A stretch of 64,000 bases of DNA from Apiosordaria backusii. Taxonomy: Eukaryota > Ascomycota > Sordariomycetes > Sordariales > Lasiosphaeriaceae. The notes beneath the pieces were generated by a model. It did no database searches. It saw only the letters and a list, made by a program, of their open reading frames with translations, and was not told where the DNA came from. Position 1 is the stretch's first letter, and every line of letters begins with the position of its first letter. The DNA lies in the NCBI GenBank assembly GCA_030549205.1, contig JAUKTV010000026.1, positions 206,392 through 270,391 on the forward strand. The letters are read 5' to 3'. Positions 22,687 through 33,186 of this stretch are shown one piece after another. Made by a program: the position numbers and the translations under genes.

Positions 22687-24496
22687 ATGGGCAAACCAGA
22701 AGATGCATCGGCATCCAAAGCCGAGCCATCTGATTCAATAACAAACACGACAACAGGCACCCGCGCTCTCCGAGGCGCGTCCGTGCTCATCCTCCTCCAA
22801 ATCATCTCCCGCGCCATCACCTTCATCGCCAACCAGGCCCTCCTCCGCTTTCTAACCGCCCAACTGCTGGGTGTTTCAACCCAACTTGAAGTTTACTATT
22901 TGTCCGTCATCTTCTTTGCTCGGGAAAGTCTACGTGTGGCTATCCAGCGCCAAGATTCTTCTTCCTTTTTAGATGCTACCTCCGACTCCAAAGACAAGAG
23001 CAACAACAAGCAAAACAATGGTGCACAAGCCGTCGTCAACCTGGGTTACCTCGCCATCGGCCTCGGCATTCCACTATCATTCTTCTTCGGCTGGCTCTAT
23101 CTCAACTCCTTGAGCACTTCCACTTTGGCATCTGCCCCACACCTCGTCGTGTCGCTGTACATTTATGCCCTCGCCGCCATCATCGAGCTCCTCTCCGAAC
23201 CAGCCTTCATGGTGATGCAAACCCGTCTTCAATTCGCCACCCGCGCCGCAGCAGAGTCCATCGCCACTTTTCTCCGCTGCACCATCACCCTTGGCTCAGC
23301 AGTCTACGGCGCCCGTCAGGGTTTATCACTTGGAGTCCTCCCCTTCGCCCTGGGTCAGCTTAGCTACGGAGTTGGACTCTTGTTAGTCTATCTCTATCGT
23401 GGCTCCGGCCTCGCCTCAAAAGAGAATTTCTCTCTGTTTCCCCGACCAATCGCTACCTCTGGTCGCTACCTCCACCCCCCGACCCTGAAGCTCACCTCTT
23501 CACTTCTATCCCAATCCGTCCTCAAGCACCTCCTCACTCAAGGCGACACCTTTCTGGTGTCAATACTCTCTTCTCCCACCTCACAGGGTGTCTATGCACT
23601 AGCAAACAACTACGGCGGTTTACTCGCGAGATTGGTGTTCCAACCAATCGAGGAGTCATCGCGTAGTTACTTCTCCCGGTTGCTCTCCTCTACCACCACC
23701 CCTTCCACCCCGGAGGAAAAGTCCAAAAAGGACAATACTGCCACCTCCTCCAACTCCACCACCCCCAGCCCCGAAGCAGCCGCCGCTCATTCCCTCTACT
23801 CCCTCCTAAAATTCTACCTCCTCCTCTCCCTCATCATCATCTCCCTAGCCCCCACCGCCGCCCCCTTACTCCTCTCCCTAGTCGCCGGACAGCAGTGGCT
23901 CACCTCGGGCGCTGGCTCCTGCCTCTCCCTTTACACGTACTACATTCCCCTGCTGGCGATAAACGGCATAACCGAAGCCTTTGTCTCTTCCGTCGCCACC
24001 GAAAGCGAAGTCCACGCGCAATCAGCCTGGATGGCGGGGTTCAGCTTTGTTTTTGCCTCGGCGGGGTTCATTACTCTCAAGGTCTTGGATATGGGCGCCA
24101 AGGGGTTGGTCTGGGCGAATGGGGTGAATATGGCTTGTCGGATTTTGTGGTGTTGGGGGTTTATACACAAATGGTTTAACAAGAGGGGGGTGAAATTTGA
24201 GGTTGGGGAGGTGATGCCCAGTGGATTGGCGGTGGGAGCTGCGGTGGTGGCGGCGAGTGTGGTTAGGGGGCTGGATGTTGAGACGACAGCGACAGGGGGG
24301 ATAAAAGAGGTGTTGATGGGGTTGGGGAAGATTGCGGGCGTTGCGGTGGTGTTTTTGGGTGTGCTGTGAGTTTGCCTTACCGTGATTGAAGTATGAGAAA
24401 GGGATTGGCTGACAGTGACAAAAAAACAGGGCATTTTCCGAACGTCGGTTTCTAATGGCTGCGTTTCAAGCGATCAAGGGACGACGACAGGGATGA
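22687..24496 (+). CDS. RFT1: RFT1, ER oligosaccharide-lipid translocation protein
   Basis: RFT1 is an ER multi-pass protein of the MOP/MATE-like flippase fold required for N-glycosylation at the Man5GlcNAc2-PP-dolichol stage; whether it flips the lipid itself is disputed. Exon 1 (22687-24365) and exon 2 (24430-24496) give 581 residues. The last exon is easily missed: donor GTGAGT at 24366 overlaps an apparent stop, and the join reads LGVL-AFSERRFLMAAFQ, the usual C-terminus. Family marks are ASVLILLQIISRAITFIANQ, the FFARESLR motif and about twelve hydrophobic helices. A Ser/Thr/Glu-rich loop (about residues 338-375) is longer than usual. The first ATG in frame is 22687, with A at -4 and G at +4. 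Confidence 0.93.
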
Positions 24497-24557
24497 TTTG
24501 ATCAACCAAAAACAAAAAAAGAAATACACGCTGTTTTATCGGTTCTAGGTAGTCTAA

Positions 24558-26376
24558 TTAAAAAGTAATCTTGGTGGCCTTCTTGGTCATGTCAACGTCC
24601 TTGTAAAAAGAACCATATGAATCATGGGCCTTCTTCTTGACAGTGGTGCCGAACTTCAAGAGATCCTCTGGGACGTCTTGCTTGGCGGCCTTCAAAATGT
24701 TGACGAGGCTGTGGTGGAGAAAATGTCAGCGTGTGACGCCATACGAGTATTAATGCGGAGGACTTACGATCCGGAGTGCGCCTTGTCGTGCTCAGTGAAG
24801 AGTGTAATGGCCTTGCCTGTCTTTCCGGCACGGCCCGTTCGGCCAATACGATGGACATAGTCCTCAATTGTCAAGGGGAACTAAACAAGTCAGTAAGTAT
24901 ACCTTGGGCGGATTCATCCCTAGAGAAAAAAAGAAACCTTACGGTAACATTGATGACGAGCTTGACCTCGGGAATATCCAACCCACGAGCAGCAACGTCT
25001 GTCGCAACCAACACGGACGTGGTACCGGCTTTAAAGGCCTCCAGACTCTTGGTCCGCTGGTCCTGTCGGAGATCACCGTGGATGCTCGCGACACGGATGC
25101 CTCTCCTCTCGAGGAACTGCTCCACGCGCACCGCCTCCTTCTTGTACAAGCAAAACACCAATATCCTGTCGTTCTTGGCAGAGCCCTTTTGCGCTTCGCG
25201 GAGAAGCTCCAGAAGACGCTGCTCCTTGCCCCGTGGGTCTACCACCTCCACCTTTTGGTCGATTCTGCTGTTGGCTTGCAACTCAACGGAACCATTACCG
25301 TTCCCCTCTTCACCGGCCCGAGTGCGGTTGCCAATGGTAACCCTAACAGGGTTGACCATGAAGCTCTCGGCGAGAACACGGACGCTTGTTGGCCAAGTCG
25401 CGGTGAACATCAGTGTCTGACGCTCCTCCTTTGGTGGGCAGCCTCCCAAGATGAGCTTGATGTCGTCCTCGAAACCCTTGTCCAACATGCGATCAGCCTC
25501 GTCGAGCACGGCAAACATGACATCGCCAAGGTTGACTGTGTTGTCGGAAAGGAAGTCCTTCAATCTGCCTGGGGTCGCAACGACGATATCGGCACCGGTG
25601 TTCTTGCGCAGGAGCGCGCGCTGGTCATCCTTGCTCGCGCCACCGTAGAGGCACACGGCGGAAAGACCGACATGAGCAGCTAACCCGGAGATGGCGTCGT
25701 GCGTCTGCATGGCCAGTTCACGCGTGGGCGACACGATGACGGCGCGGGGGCGGGTGCTGCGGTAGTCCTTGGAAGCCTTCTTGGAGTGGGCGTTGAGCTT
25801 CTCGACGCAGGGCAGAGAGAAGGCCATGGTCTTGCCGGAACCGGTCTCGGCAATACCGATGGCATCGCGACCGGCGAGCGTAAAAGGCCAGGAGGCGGCC
25901 TGGATGGGTGTTGGGGCATTGTACGCGGCGAAGGGTTTCTTGGCGAGGAGCTTGGAAGGGGGAAGCTGGGCGAACTTGAGTATAGGTTTGACATTGGTGT
26001 TGGAGGGGTCGTCGATCTTGATCTCCTCCTTGGTGAGGTATGCCTTGATCTCGTCCTCGGATGCGCTGTCGCCAGGTGTTGAGTCGGAGGTCTTGTGGCC
26101 ATTGGCCTCTCCATTCTGGACAGCAGGTTCCTCGGAAGACTTGGACTTCTTGGACTTCTTTTTCTTATCCTTCTTCTCCTTCTTGTCGTTCTTTTCTTTC
26201 TTCTCTCGCTTCTCCGACTTGTCCTTCTTCTCCTTTTTCTTCTTCTTCTCGGTCTTCAAGTCGTCGGCATCGGCATCGGTCGGGGTGTTGGCAACCTCGT
26301 CGGTCTTCGCCTTCTTGGAGGAGCGAAGAGCTTGTTCCTCTCCGTCGGGACGGGCGTGCTTCTTGCCGGCAGACAT
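24558..26376 (-). CDS. DBP3: DBP3, nucleolar DEAD-box RNA helicase
   Basis: An ATP-dependent RNA helicase that acts in large-subunit pre-rRNA processing in the nucleolus. Exons 26376-24943, 24880-24768 and 24708-24558 give 565 residues. Intron 24881-24942 and intron 24709-24767 both have consensus ends and CTGAC branches; joins read NVT-FPLTIEDYVHRIGRTGR and SGS-LVNILKAAKQ. Motifs in order: Q motif YNAPTPIQ, AETGSGKT, PTRELA, GG, TPGR, DEAD, a DBP3-type TATWP in place of SAT, the RGLD segment and HRIGRTGR. The N-terminus (about residues 40-80) is a very dense Lys/Glu tract, typical of DBP3 and likely nucleolar targeting. It is convergent with RFT1 (61 bp between stops). Confidence 0.95.
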
Positions 26377-26924
26377 GTGGGCGGTTTGCGACAGCGAAAA
26401 AAAGCAGTCAATTGAAGGGACCGACCGGGGTGCGCAAAGTCGCAGAGAAAATATTCAATGGCCGGGCTGCCACAGACTGCGTCTTGGACATTTTTTGCAT
26501 TGTCTTATCGATAACAATGATAACGTAATCCTGATCCCTGTTTACAGGTATGCCCCACAAGTAACTGCATCTGCTCCGTTTCACGACGGATAGGGACCGA
26601 TCTTTGTCGATGCGGCTCGGCATGTGGATTCGCCTGGCCTTATCCAGTGTGACACTTGGAAGACTGACCTCAACAACAGGTGGGTCAGTGTCTTCGACCA
26701 GGATGCGCGGCTTGGGTTGGAAGACCGTTACTTAGACTTCTTTCGCCGAAGTTGCGAGGGATTTGCTCATCAAGATACTGATGCATGTGCTGTAAACCGC
26801 CACGTGTTAGGCCAAGTCTCATCTTACTTCAAACAGCCAATGGATATTTAATTCTCACCGTCCTGCAGTATCCAGCACCTAGCTTCACACAGGCGCTGCT
26901 TACTCTGTGTCACAAGCAAAACAC
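26377..26924. other. Divergent promoter region
   Basis: About 550 bp between the DBP3 start and the rightward small gene. No supported frame. An apparent frame overlapping the DBP3 start is a shadow of DBP3. Confidence 0.4.
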
Positions 26925-27422
26925 ATGATGGTCCAAATCACCGAACTTGCCAAACAGGCCGTCGTTTCCTACGCAGCAGCCATCTCCCTGGCCGCCAGCC
27001 CCTCCAATTCCTCCGATCTCTCCAACGCAGCAGCAGCAATGTCCACCTTCTACCTCCCCAACGTAACCGCCTTCACCCTGGGCTCTATTACGAGAATACC
27101 AGATCAGGACTCCTTCAAGCAAGGGACAGAATTTACGCTCGCAAAATACAACGCAAGCGGGATAGGAACCGATTTCAGGCTGGAGCGTTACAAGATTGAC
27201 CCTATCGGGGAGACTAGCGCGATCGCTTGGGTCACGTACAGAATGGTCTTACCCGGGAGCGGTGGGGTTAGGAAGGGAAAGGGGATGTCTAATGGCGGTT
27301 GGGAATTTACAAATGTTTATGGGTTTAGGGTTTTACCGGGTGGGAGGCAGGGGTGGGAGTGGGCTAATGCTGATGGGGAGTATACCGAGTTGTTGAAGAG
27401 GTATCCAGATTTCTTGTCATGA
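26925..27422 (+). CDS. Small SnoaL/NTF2-like protein
   Basis: A 165-residue single-exon protein beginning MMVQITELAK. The layout is that of a SnoaL/NTF2-like cone fold: N-terminal helices, the segment FYLPNVTAFTLGSIT, a helix, strands around DFRLERYKIDPIGETSAIAWVTYRM, then WEFTNVYGFRVLPGGRQGWEWANADGEYTELLKRYPDF. The last motif, a strand followed by a short helix, is common in fungal polyketide-cyclase-like hypotheticals. No active-site residues can be assigned. I start at ATG 26925; the ATG at 26928 is equally possible. This is the last intact ordinary gene before the repeat-rich subtelomere. Confidence 0.7.
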   Translation: MMVQITELAKQAVVSYAAAISLAASPSNSSDLSNAAAAMSTFYLPNVTAFTLGSITRIPDQDSFKQGTEFTLAKYNASGIGTDFRLERYKIDPIGETSAIAWVTYRMVLPGSGGVRKGKGMSNGGWEFTNVYGFRVLPGGRQGWEWANADGEYTELLKRYPDFLS

Positions 27423-30290
27423 TGGGGTGTCATTACCACAGTGGTGGGTTATAGGCGTGTCTGACAGTTCTCTATGGTGCGATCTACCTAATTGCTTTCC
27501 AAAGACTCGTCGTTACTCCATAAGAGGGTGGTGGGTCTTGTTCAAGATACTGCAAAACTTGTCTGAAGTTCCGTCATCTTTTGAGGCTCCAGGCACGCGC
27601 CAGGCTTATCTTCTCCAGTGCTGACTTGCATCTGCCAAGCTCTCTAATAGGTACCACCGTATGCCCTACCTACCTATATAGTCACACCCGACAATATCTT
27701 TGGGATCAGTCCGTATCGGTCTCGGAAGGTGAGCAAAAGGTGAGCGCAGTGAGCATCACCCTGAGCTAAAGTGGATCCAAGGACCGTTCGGCTATACTTG
27801 CCGCAACCAAAACTGATCATGACTTCCGTTTTCTCCTTACGCGTACCAGTAGCCCGTTATCAAGCCCACTAGAACCACCATTTGTATTAAAATTGCAACT
27901 TTAGATATAGACGAACTTGTCCATTTTTCTAACAGAAGAAGACACATGAATTGCCATATTCATAAACATCTAGTGAAATAGCTTTGATTACTACAATTCA
28001 AAAATCACGTAAAGACGGCGAGAATGTGTAGCAGACTACCTGTCCGTTGCCCGAGTTTCCATTTGCCATCCCTTTAGTGGTGGAACATGTACTACCTGGT
28101 GGATTAATTCAACAGGCGTATACTAACCTCAAGGGATGAGGGGCGTCAAACTTCAATGGCCATAGATCCATAGCACTATGCAAACGGAGCGGCTGTAAGG
28201 CGCACCGCCCTCGGCCTACTTCCTTCAGGACCACTGGCGAGCATATTGAGCTGAAAATGTAAGTAGGGGGAAAGGAGGAAGGGCTGAGAGACCCACTCAG
28301 AAGGCAGAACTTACATTCGCATCACCAAGGATTCTATTCCTCTCGGTATTGCCGATAACCCTACAACTTCCGACTCTTCATGGAAGGAAAATGGAGCTAT
28401 CGGGGGTTTAGTCGTATGATTCCTGCCGATGTGCGAACTGATTTGCTTCTTGGCTCAGAGGCCGCGAACTTTGAATATGTCAGCTGGTACAGAGCAGGCA
28501 GCAGACTTCGGTGAACGCGAGAGTGGCGGAGTCAGGAACGGTCAGGGGCAAGTTGGATGGGGAGAGGAGAAGCGGCAGCAGATAGCGTAAAGGCATGGCT
28601 AGAACACGAAGTGGCTGGCTAATGCGCAGGGATACATGGGCTCCTGCTTGAAGGAACGCCGACTAGCGTCCGTGAAGTGAAGGCGTCGGGCGGTCATCCG
28701 CCAGGGGGGTCGTTGCCACCCTTACATATTTCATTTTTCTCGATATCTGGGCTCTAGAGAAGGGCTTGTTGCTGTAGACTCGGTTCTACTGTAAACACCA
28801 GCGTCGGCAGCTCTTTGAAGCTTTCGAGCCTCAGTAGCGCTCTGCTTCTTTTTCTTGCCCTTTACGCAGAGTCACTTGTAGCTAACTTCTTTGTAAATAA
28901 ACTACATGCTGAAGGGTATCTTCTTCCTAAACAAGGTACCAAGGCCTTCCATGTAGCTGCCTACCATCTCCCAATCGATTTCTAGGTCCTTGAATCGTTT
29001 CTTTAGACCGCGCTGAAGGCTTCGCTCGATGAATATATCGATGATCGTTTCATCGGATGCATATGTATTTCCACTTATCTTTATCTTTCAGGGGGCCTTC
29101 GAGTCGTGCCTGGAAGTCGACCTTCCAAAAATCGCTCGGAGCAAGGACGGGATCTGCGTCTGAACAAACATGCCTAACGTTAGCTCTGATATTGTCACGT
29201 TGGGAGATCTTCCATCAAATGTAATTCTGAATACATTCGAGGTTATTCTTATCATAATGTTTGTTACTTTCCTAACCACTCACTCGAAGAAGTGGTAATG
29301 CACGTTCATTTGGCTGATCGACCTGTTCGGCCACTTAGCTGGCTCGTTCGGCGGCTGGGCGACTCTGGGGCTGTCGAAACTCGGAAGTATGGGGGTGAGT
29401 CGAGAAATGCTGAGGTTGCCACATTGCTTTGTTGCTGTCGCAGGCATTGAAGAGACGCCACGTGGTCACCTCCTTGGAGCTTCTAGACTTTGTTCGCGCC
29501 CAATACGTTGCAGTTCCGAGAGACCGCCCCTTCATGTTTACGGAACACACGCCGGCAGGCCAGTTGATTAGGCCCTGTCGGGTAGGTGGAAGCAATTACC
29601 GTGAAGACTCTGGGGTTCCTGGACTGCGAGGTACGACGGTGTGAGGTGACACCGAAGGAAGGCAAGTATAGGGAACTATGCCCTGCAAAAGAAAAAGAGA
29701 TAGGGAACTATACCCTGCCAATAAAATTATAAGTATTGAACTACAGGGATCTATGCCCTGGAAGAGAGTGTGGTGAACCAGTATATTGAACTTTGACTGT
29801 TTGACTTGATCTTGAACTTAAGGAAGAAAAGAAAAGACAATTCCAAACACACTGCGAGAAGCCCTTTATGGGCATTGAAGACCTCGTTTTCCTCCTTATC
29901 GCTCCCCACAACTTCCATCGGTTCAGTGGCCCACAGTGGCTTGTATCGCTGATAAGCTCTGTTGAGTCCCTCGTATTCGATTGATTCCAGTGGGTGAGAA
30001 CGCCGTGGCTGCCGGGTCCTGGGCCGTTGAGAACGCTGTGGCTGCCGTGGCTTCAATTTGTGGCTCACTGTGGCAGCTGTGGCAGAAAACTCTGGCTCGC
30101 TGTGAGAGCTGTGGTTCCCAACTGCAAGTGCTGCTGGTGGTGCAAGTGCTGGAAAAACACGGAAGAAGGTACTGTAAAATCCACAAATAAGTGCTGTATT
30201 TCATTGATGCCGGATCTTGGGATCTACATGTTTAGCTAGATTAGATAAGGATTCTGCCACCTCAAACCACTTTTGGTAAAGTAGGAGCAG
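27423..30290. other. Gene-poor transition zone with relic fragments
   Basis: Nearly 2.9 kb of mid-GC sequence with short broken frames only. A stop-interrupted minus-strand frame (28902-29279) is listed separately. On the plus strand about 29429-29644 is open and protein-like (LKRRHVVTSLELLDFVRAQY) but I recognise no family. Near 29665-29762 a motif of the form AGGGAACTATGCCCT occurs three times. I see no RNA gene. Confidence 0.4.
28902..29279 (-). pseudogene. Degenerate coding relic with an in-frame stop
   Basis: Read leftward, this frame is open for 126 codons except for one TGA at 29090-29088. Both sides read as protein: VTNIMIRITSNVFRITF before it, and DETIIDIFIERSLQRGLKK with FKDLEIDWEMVGSY after it. 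I do not recognise the family. The single stop in an otherwise open frame suggests a decayed gene or transposon fragment. Confidence 0.35.
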
Positions 30291-30832
30291 TTCAGACTCA
30301 CCGCTTTCAGGCTCACCGCTTTCAGACTCACTGTGACGAACCCCTATCCAGAACCTCTGAAAGGGATACACAATTGAAGGCTGACTTCTGAATGTTGGTT
30401 CGGTGCAGCTAAACAGTGCACAACAAGATTGTCTCAATGTAAACACAAGATGCCGTGAATACAAGCTGTGATTGCATACTACAGAACTATCTACGAGCTG
30501 TCTAGTTCCTCCGTATATATAGACCGATTATCACCGCGTCCCGCGAGTTATCACCCGTGATAATGTTCTTGGCTTCTCAATCCCCAAGATTATCACTGGT
30601 GATACAACTCCTCTTGTCGTGATAATCCTCTGATTGGTTCTGGGGCAGAATGCCCCGCTGCTGCGTGCACGTGCCTCCGGAGTCTTGGGTTGTAACACTC
30701 ACCGCTTTCAGACCCACAGCTTCCATCTCACCGCTTTCAGACTCACCGCTTTCAGACTCACCGCTTTCAGACTCACCGCTTTCAGACTCACCGCTTTCAG
30801 ACTCGCCGCTTTCAGACTCGCCGCTTCTACAC
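30291..30832. repeat. 15-bp minisatellite, split by a solo LTR
   Basis: Unit CTTTCAGACTCACCG, close to head-to-tail. About 2.7 units lie left (30291-30331) and about 9 units right (30698-30832) of the inserted LTR, whose 5-bp duplication CTCAC is itself part of the unit. Last copies change CTCACC to CTCGCC. Read leftward it would encode a Gly-Glu-Ser repeat, but no gene supports that. Confidence 0.9.
30332..30697 (-). mobile_element. Solo LTR of the Gypsy family (copy 1)
   Basis: A 366-bp LTR in reverse orientation, flanked by direct 5-bp duplications CTCAC (30327-30331 and 30698-30702). Its ends are TGT...ACA. The R-U5 part matches the full-length element's LTR with about a dozen differences in about 191 bp, and the TATATATA box is present. 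The U3 part is unlike that of the full-length element: it carries inverted copies of GTGATAA / TTATCAC. Confidence 0.93.
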
Positions 30833-31317
30833 CTGTTCAAACGGAATTATATGTTAGTGTTGTGATTGCATACTGATAAACTCGTCCGAGTCCATCCTAA
30901 CCGAACGACTATATACTAGAATCCTTCCCGAACTCTCGAGCATCTTGCAGTGTTGGTTAATTGTGACAGTAATCCTGTCCTTCACCGCCAAGCCACGACA
31001 CCCTTGAGTTTTGTCAGATATGTGAGGTGGACTTCGGGTGGTATAAACAGAAGTCGTTTGTTCGTCTAAGCTAGGATGAGGGTCACTCGCGGAAAAACTC
31101 AAAACCTTAGCTCCACCTTCCACGCAGTGGTGTGGCACACGCCTCAAACCAGCATCAGTCTAGTTACAAACAATATCGGAATCCCGACATCAACAGTTTC
31201 CATTTCCGTTCTTAGACCTGAGCACTTGCCGCTTTAACCTGAGCGGAAGTGGAGAAGCCCTGAGCATGGTGAGAAAGGCCCTGAGCAGGGTGAGCAATGA
31301 GTGAATTCACGTGACAC
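30833..31317. other. Spacer between minisatellite and palindrome-rich repeat
   Basis: No supported gene. A short direct repeat with CCCTGAGCATGGTGAG and CCCTGAGCAGGGTGAG lies at about 31257-31292. Confidence 0.4.
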
Positions 31318-32590
31318 CAGGTTATTCCAGAGCTGTTTCTGGAGCGTAGACCGTTCGGTCAAGCAGGTAGGGATTATGACAGGCAACCCCTGCCTTCGCC
31401 AGAGTCAGAAGCAGCGTGGTATGTCCACGCCAGGATCAGTTTCTGAATTCGTCCAAATCAGGCAAATCATCTCCCTCCAAACATTGTTCATCCCGGTTCA
31501 CCGAAACGTTGGATAGTTTCTAACTTGATCAGGCATGTAAGATTGCATTTTTACGCTAGTTCATACTCGCCTTACGGAGCCGCCAGCTATCGAATGCTAC
31601 CTTTTGAGTGGGTCTGTTTGATTCCAAGAGCCATTTTTGGAGCAGAGCCATTTTTGGAGCAGAGCCATTTTTGGAGCAGAGCCATTTTTGGAGCATAGCC
31701 AGTTGGCTTAACAATATAAAAAGGAACTTCTGCCCCCTGCAGAGCCAAAAACAGCTTCCACATGATTACCAACGCAAACCATTTAGCCTAAGGCAGCGCG
31801 AGGATTATGACATGGAATTCTTCCTCTGTTGAAGCCAGAAATAGCTTCTTCATTTTCCCCTGTATAGGTAGCAATGATTTGCCTTTACTGGAGCTTAAAA
31901 CAGCTTCTATATTTTGGCCTAGGCAAAAAGGGATCGCTGTTCTTACAGCCGGAAATGGCTTCTTCAGCCCCTGAATCCACAGATAACCCTCCCAAACCCT
32001 GACCTTCCACAATGCCCCCCCCACTTCTTTTTCCTCCCAGAACATCAAAAATGAAGCTTTTCTTTTACTTTTTTTTTTTTGCTCTGGTGATCCCACAATG
32101 AGGACTTATGTTAGTTGGCGGCTCCGTCAGGCAGGTATGACTAGCGTGAAAATGCGATCTTCCATACTCGATCAAGGAACGATATTTGGAGGAAGACGAC
32201 TTGCCTGATTTGGACTAACTCAGAAACTGTTCCTGGCGTGGATGCCACGCTGCACGAGCTGGATGTTGCAGTGTGGATTTCAGGACTCCGACTCCAAGAG
32301 CCATTTCTGGAGTGCAGCTATTCGGTTTGGCAGGTATTATGACAAGGATCTTCTTCCTTTGCAGTCGGAAACAGCTTCTATATGCAAATCATTTAGCCTA
32401 AGGCAGCGCTAGGATCATGACATGAAATCCCAGCCTCTGCTAAAGCCAGAAACGGCTTTTTTCATTTTGCCTGTGTAGGCAGCGATGGTCTGCCTTTGCT
32501 GGAGCCAGAAATGGCTTCTACGTTTTGACCTAGGCAACAAGGTATAGGGAATCGCTGCCTCTACTTAAGCCATAAATGGCTTCTAATGGT
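31318..32590. repeat. Nested repeat: hairpin-rich units inside and beside a long inverted repeat
   Basis: An imperfect palindrome of the form AGCCAGAAATGGCTTCT recurs about 14 times (for example near 31831, 31946, 32441, 32501, 32566), including four exact 17-bp tandem copies of AGCCATTTTTGGAGCAG at about 31630-31697. Many units also contain a second palindrome like GCCTAGGC. The segment at about 31617-31965 is repeated, diverged, at about 32289-32590, and its start is echoed at 31318-31400. Arms 31411-31590 and 32112-32253 are inverted copies of each other around the first segment; the left arm holds about 35 extra bases. No transposase frame is visible. The family is unknown to me. Confidence 0.75.
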
Positions 32591-32689
32591 AATATACAAC
32601 AAGTCTGCAGGCGATTGTAGATAAAACCACGCTTCCGGATTCTTACAGTACCCTTTAGCTATACCGAACTGTTATTTAGAAGCGGTGGC

Positions 32690-32731
32690 TTTCGGCACCG
32701 CTAAAATCTGCTTTTTAGCAATGTGCCGAAA
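32690..32731. repeat. Two-tier hairpin abutting the left LTR
   Basis: TTTCGGCAC (32690-32698) pairs with GTGCCGAAA (32723-32731), and inside it GCTAAAA pairs with TTTTAGC. The last paired base is directly followed by the LTR's first TG. It could mark a preferred insertion site or the end of another element. Confidence 0.7.
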
Positions 32732-33133
32732 TGTCACGTTCTTGAATGCGGACTCCCGGCAGTCTCAGCCAATCAGAAGGAAGAAGGGAACAGCCAATCA
32801 AAGGAATAGGAGACAGACCTACCAGGAAAGGATCATTGGGATAAGAGCATGATCCGGGAATAGGATCATTGGATCATTGTGGTGATCCAACGATCCGGCT
32901 CTAGGGGATCATTAGGAAAGGACAATGATCCAGGAAATAACGGTCTATATATACGGAGGAACTAGATAGCTTGTAGATAGTTCCGCAGTATGCAATCACA
33001 GCTTGTATTCACGGTATCTTGTGTTTACATTGAGACATCTTGTTGTGCACTGTTTAGCTGCACCGAACCAATTGTCAGAAGTTACCTTCAACCGAGTATC
33101 CCTTTCAGAGGTTCTGTACAGGGGTTCGTCACA
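32732..33133 (+). repeat. Left LTR
   Basis: It begins TGTCACG and ends GTTCGTCACA. U3 has two CCAATC boxes and about eight copies of GGATCATT or its complement. TATATATA lies at 32946-32953. From 32943 to the end it is identical to the right LTR; before that point the two do not align beyond short motifs. The left edge is set by TG and by analogy with the solo LTRs. Confidence 0.85.
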
Positions 33134-33135
33134 CG

Positions 33136-33144
33136 TTGCATACT
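33136..33144 (+). promoter_or_regulatory. Candidate self-primer binding site
   Basis: TTGCATACT, two bases after the left LTR, is the exact complement of AGTATGCAA at 32987-32995, which lies about 40 bp after the TATA box start and so near the expected transcript 5' end. No TGG-type tRNA primer site follows the LTR. This is the arrangement of Tf1/sushi-type self-priming elements. Confidence 0.7.
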
Positions 33145-33186
33145 CACTTCAACTCTGTCACGGATAAGTTGAAGGTACCCATCACC

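Noticed and set aside
30577..30840. Gly-Glu-Ser repeat peptide
   Set aside because: Translation of the 15-bp minisatellite broken by the LTR; no gene support.
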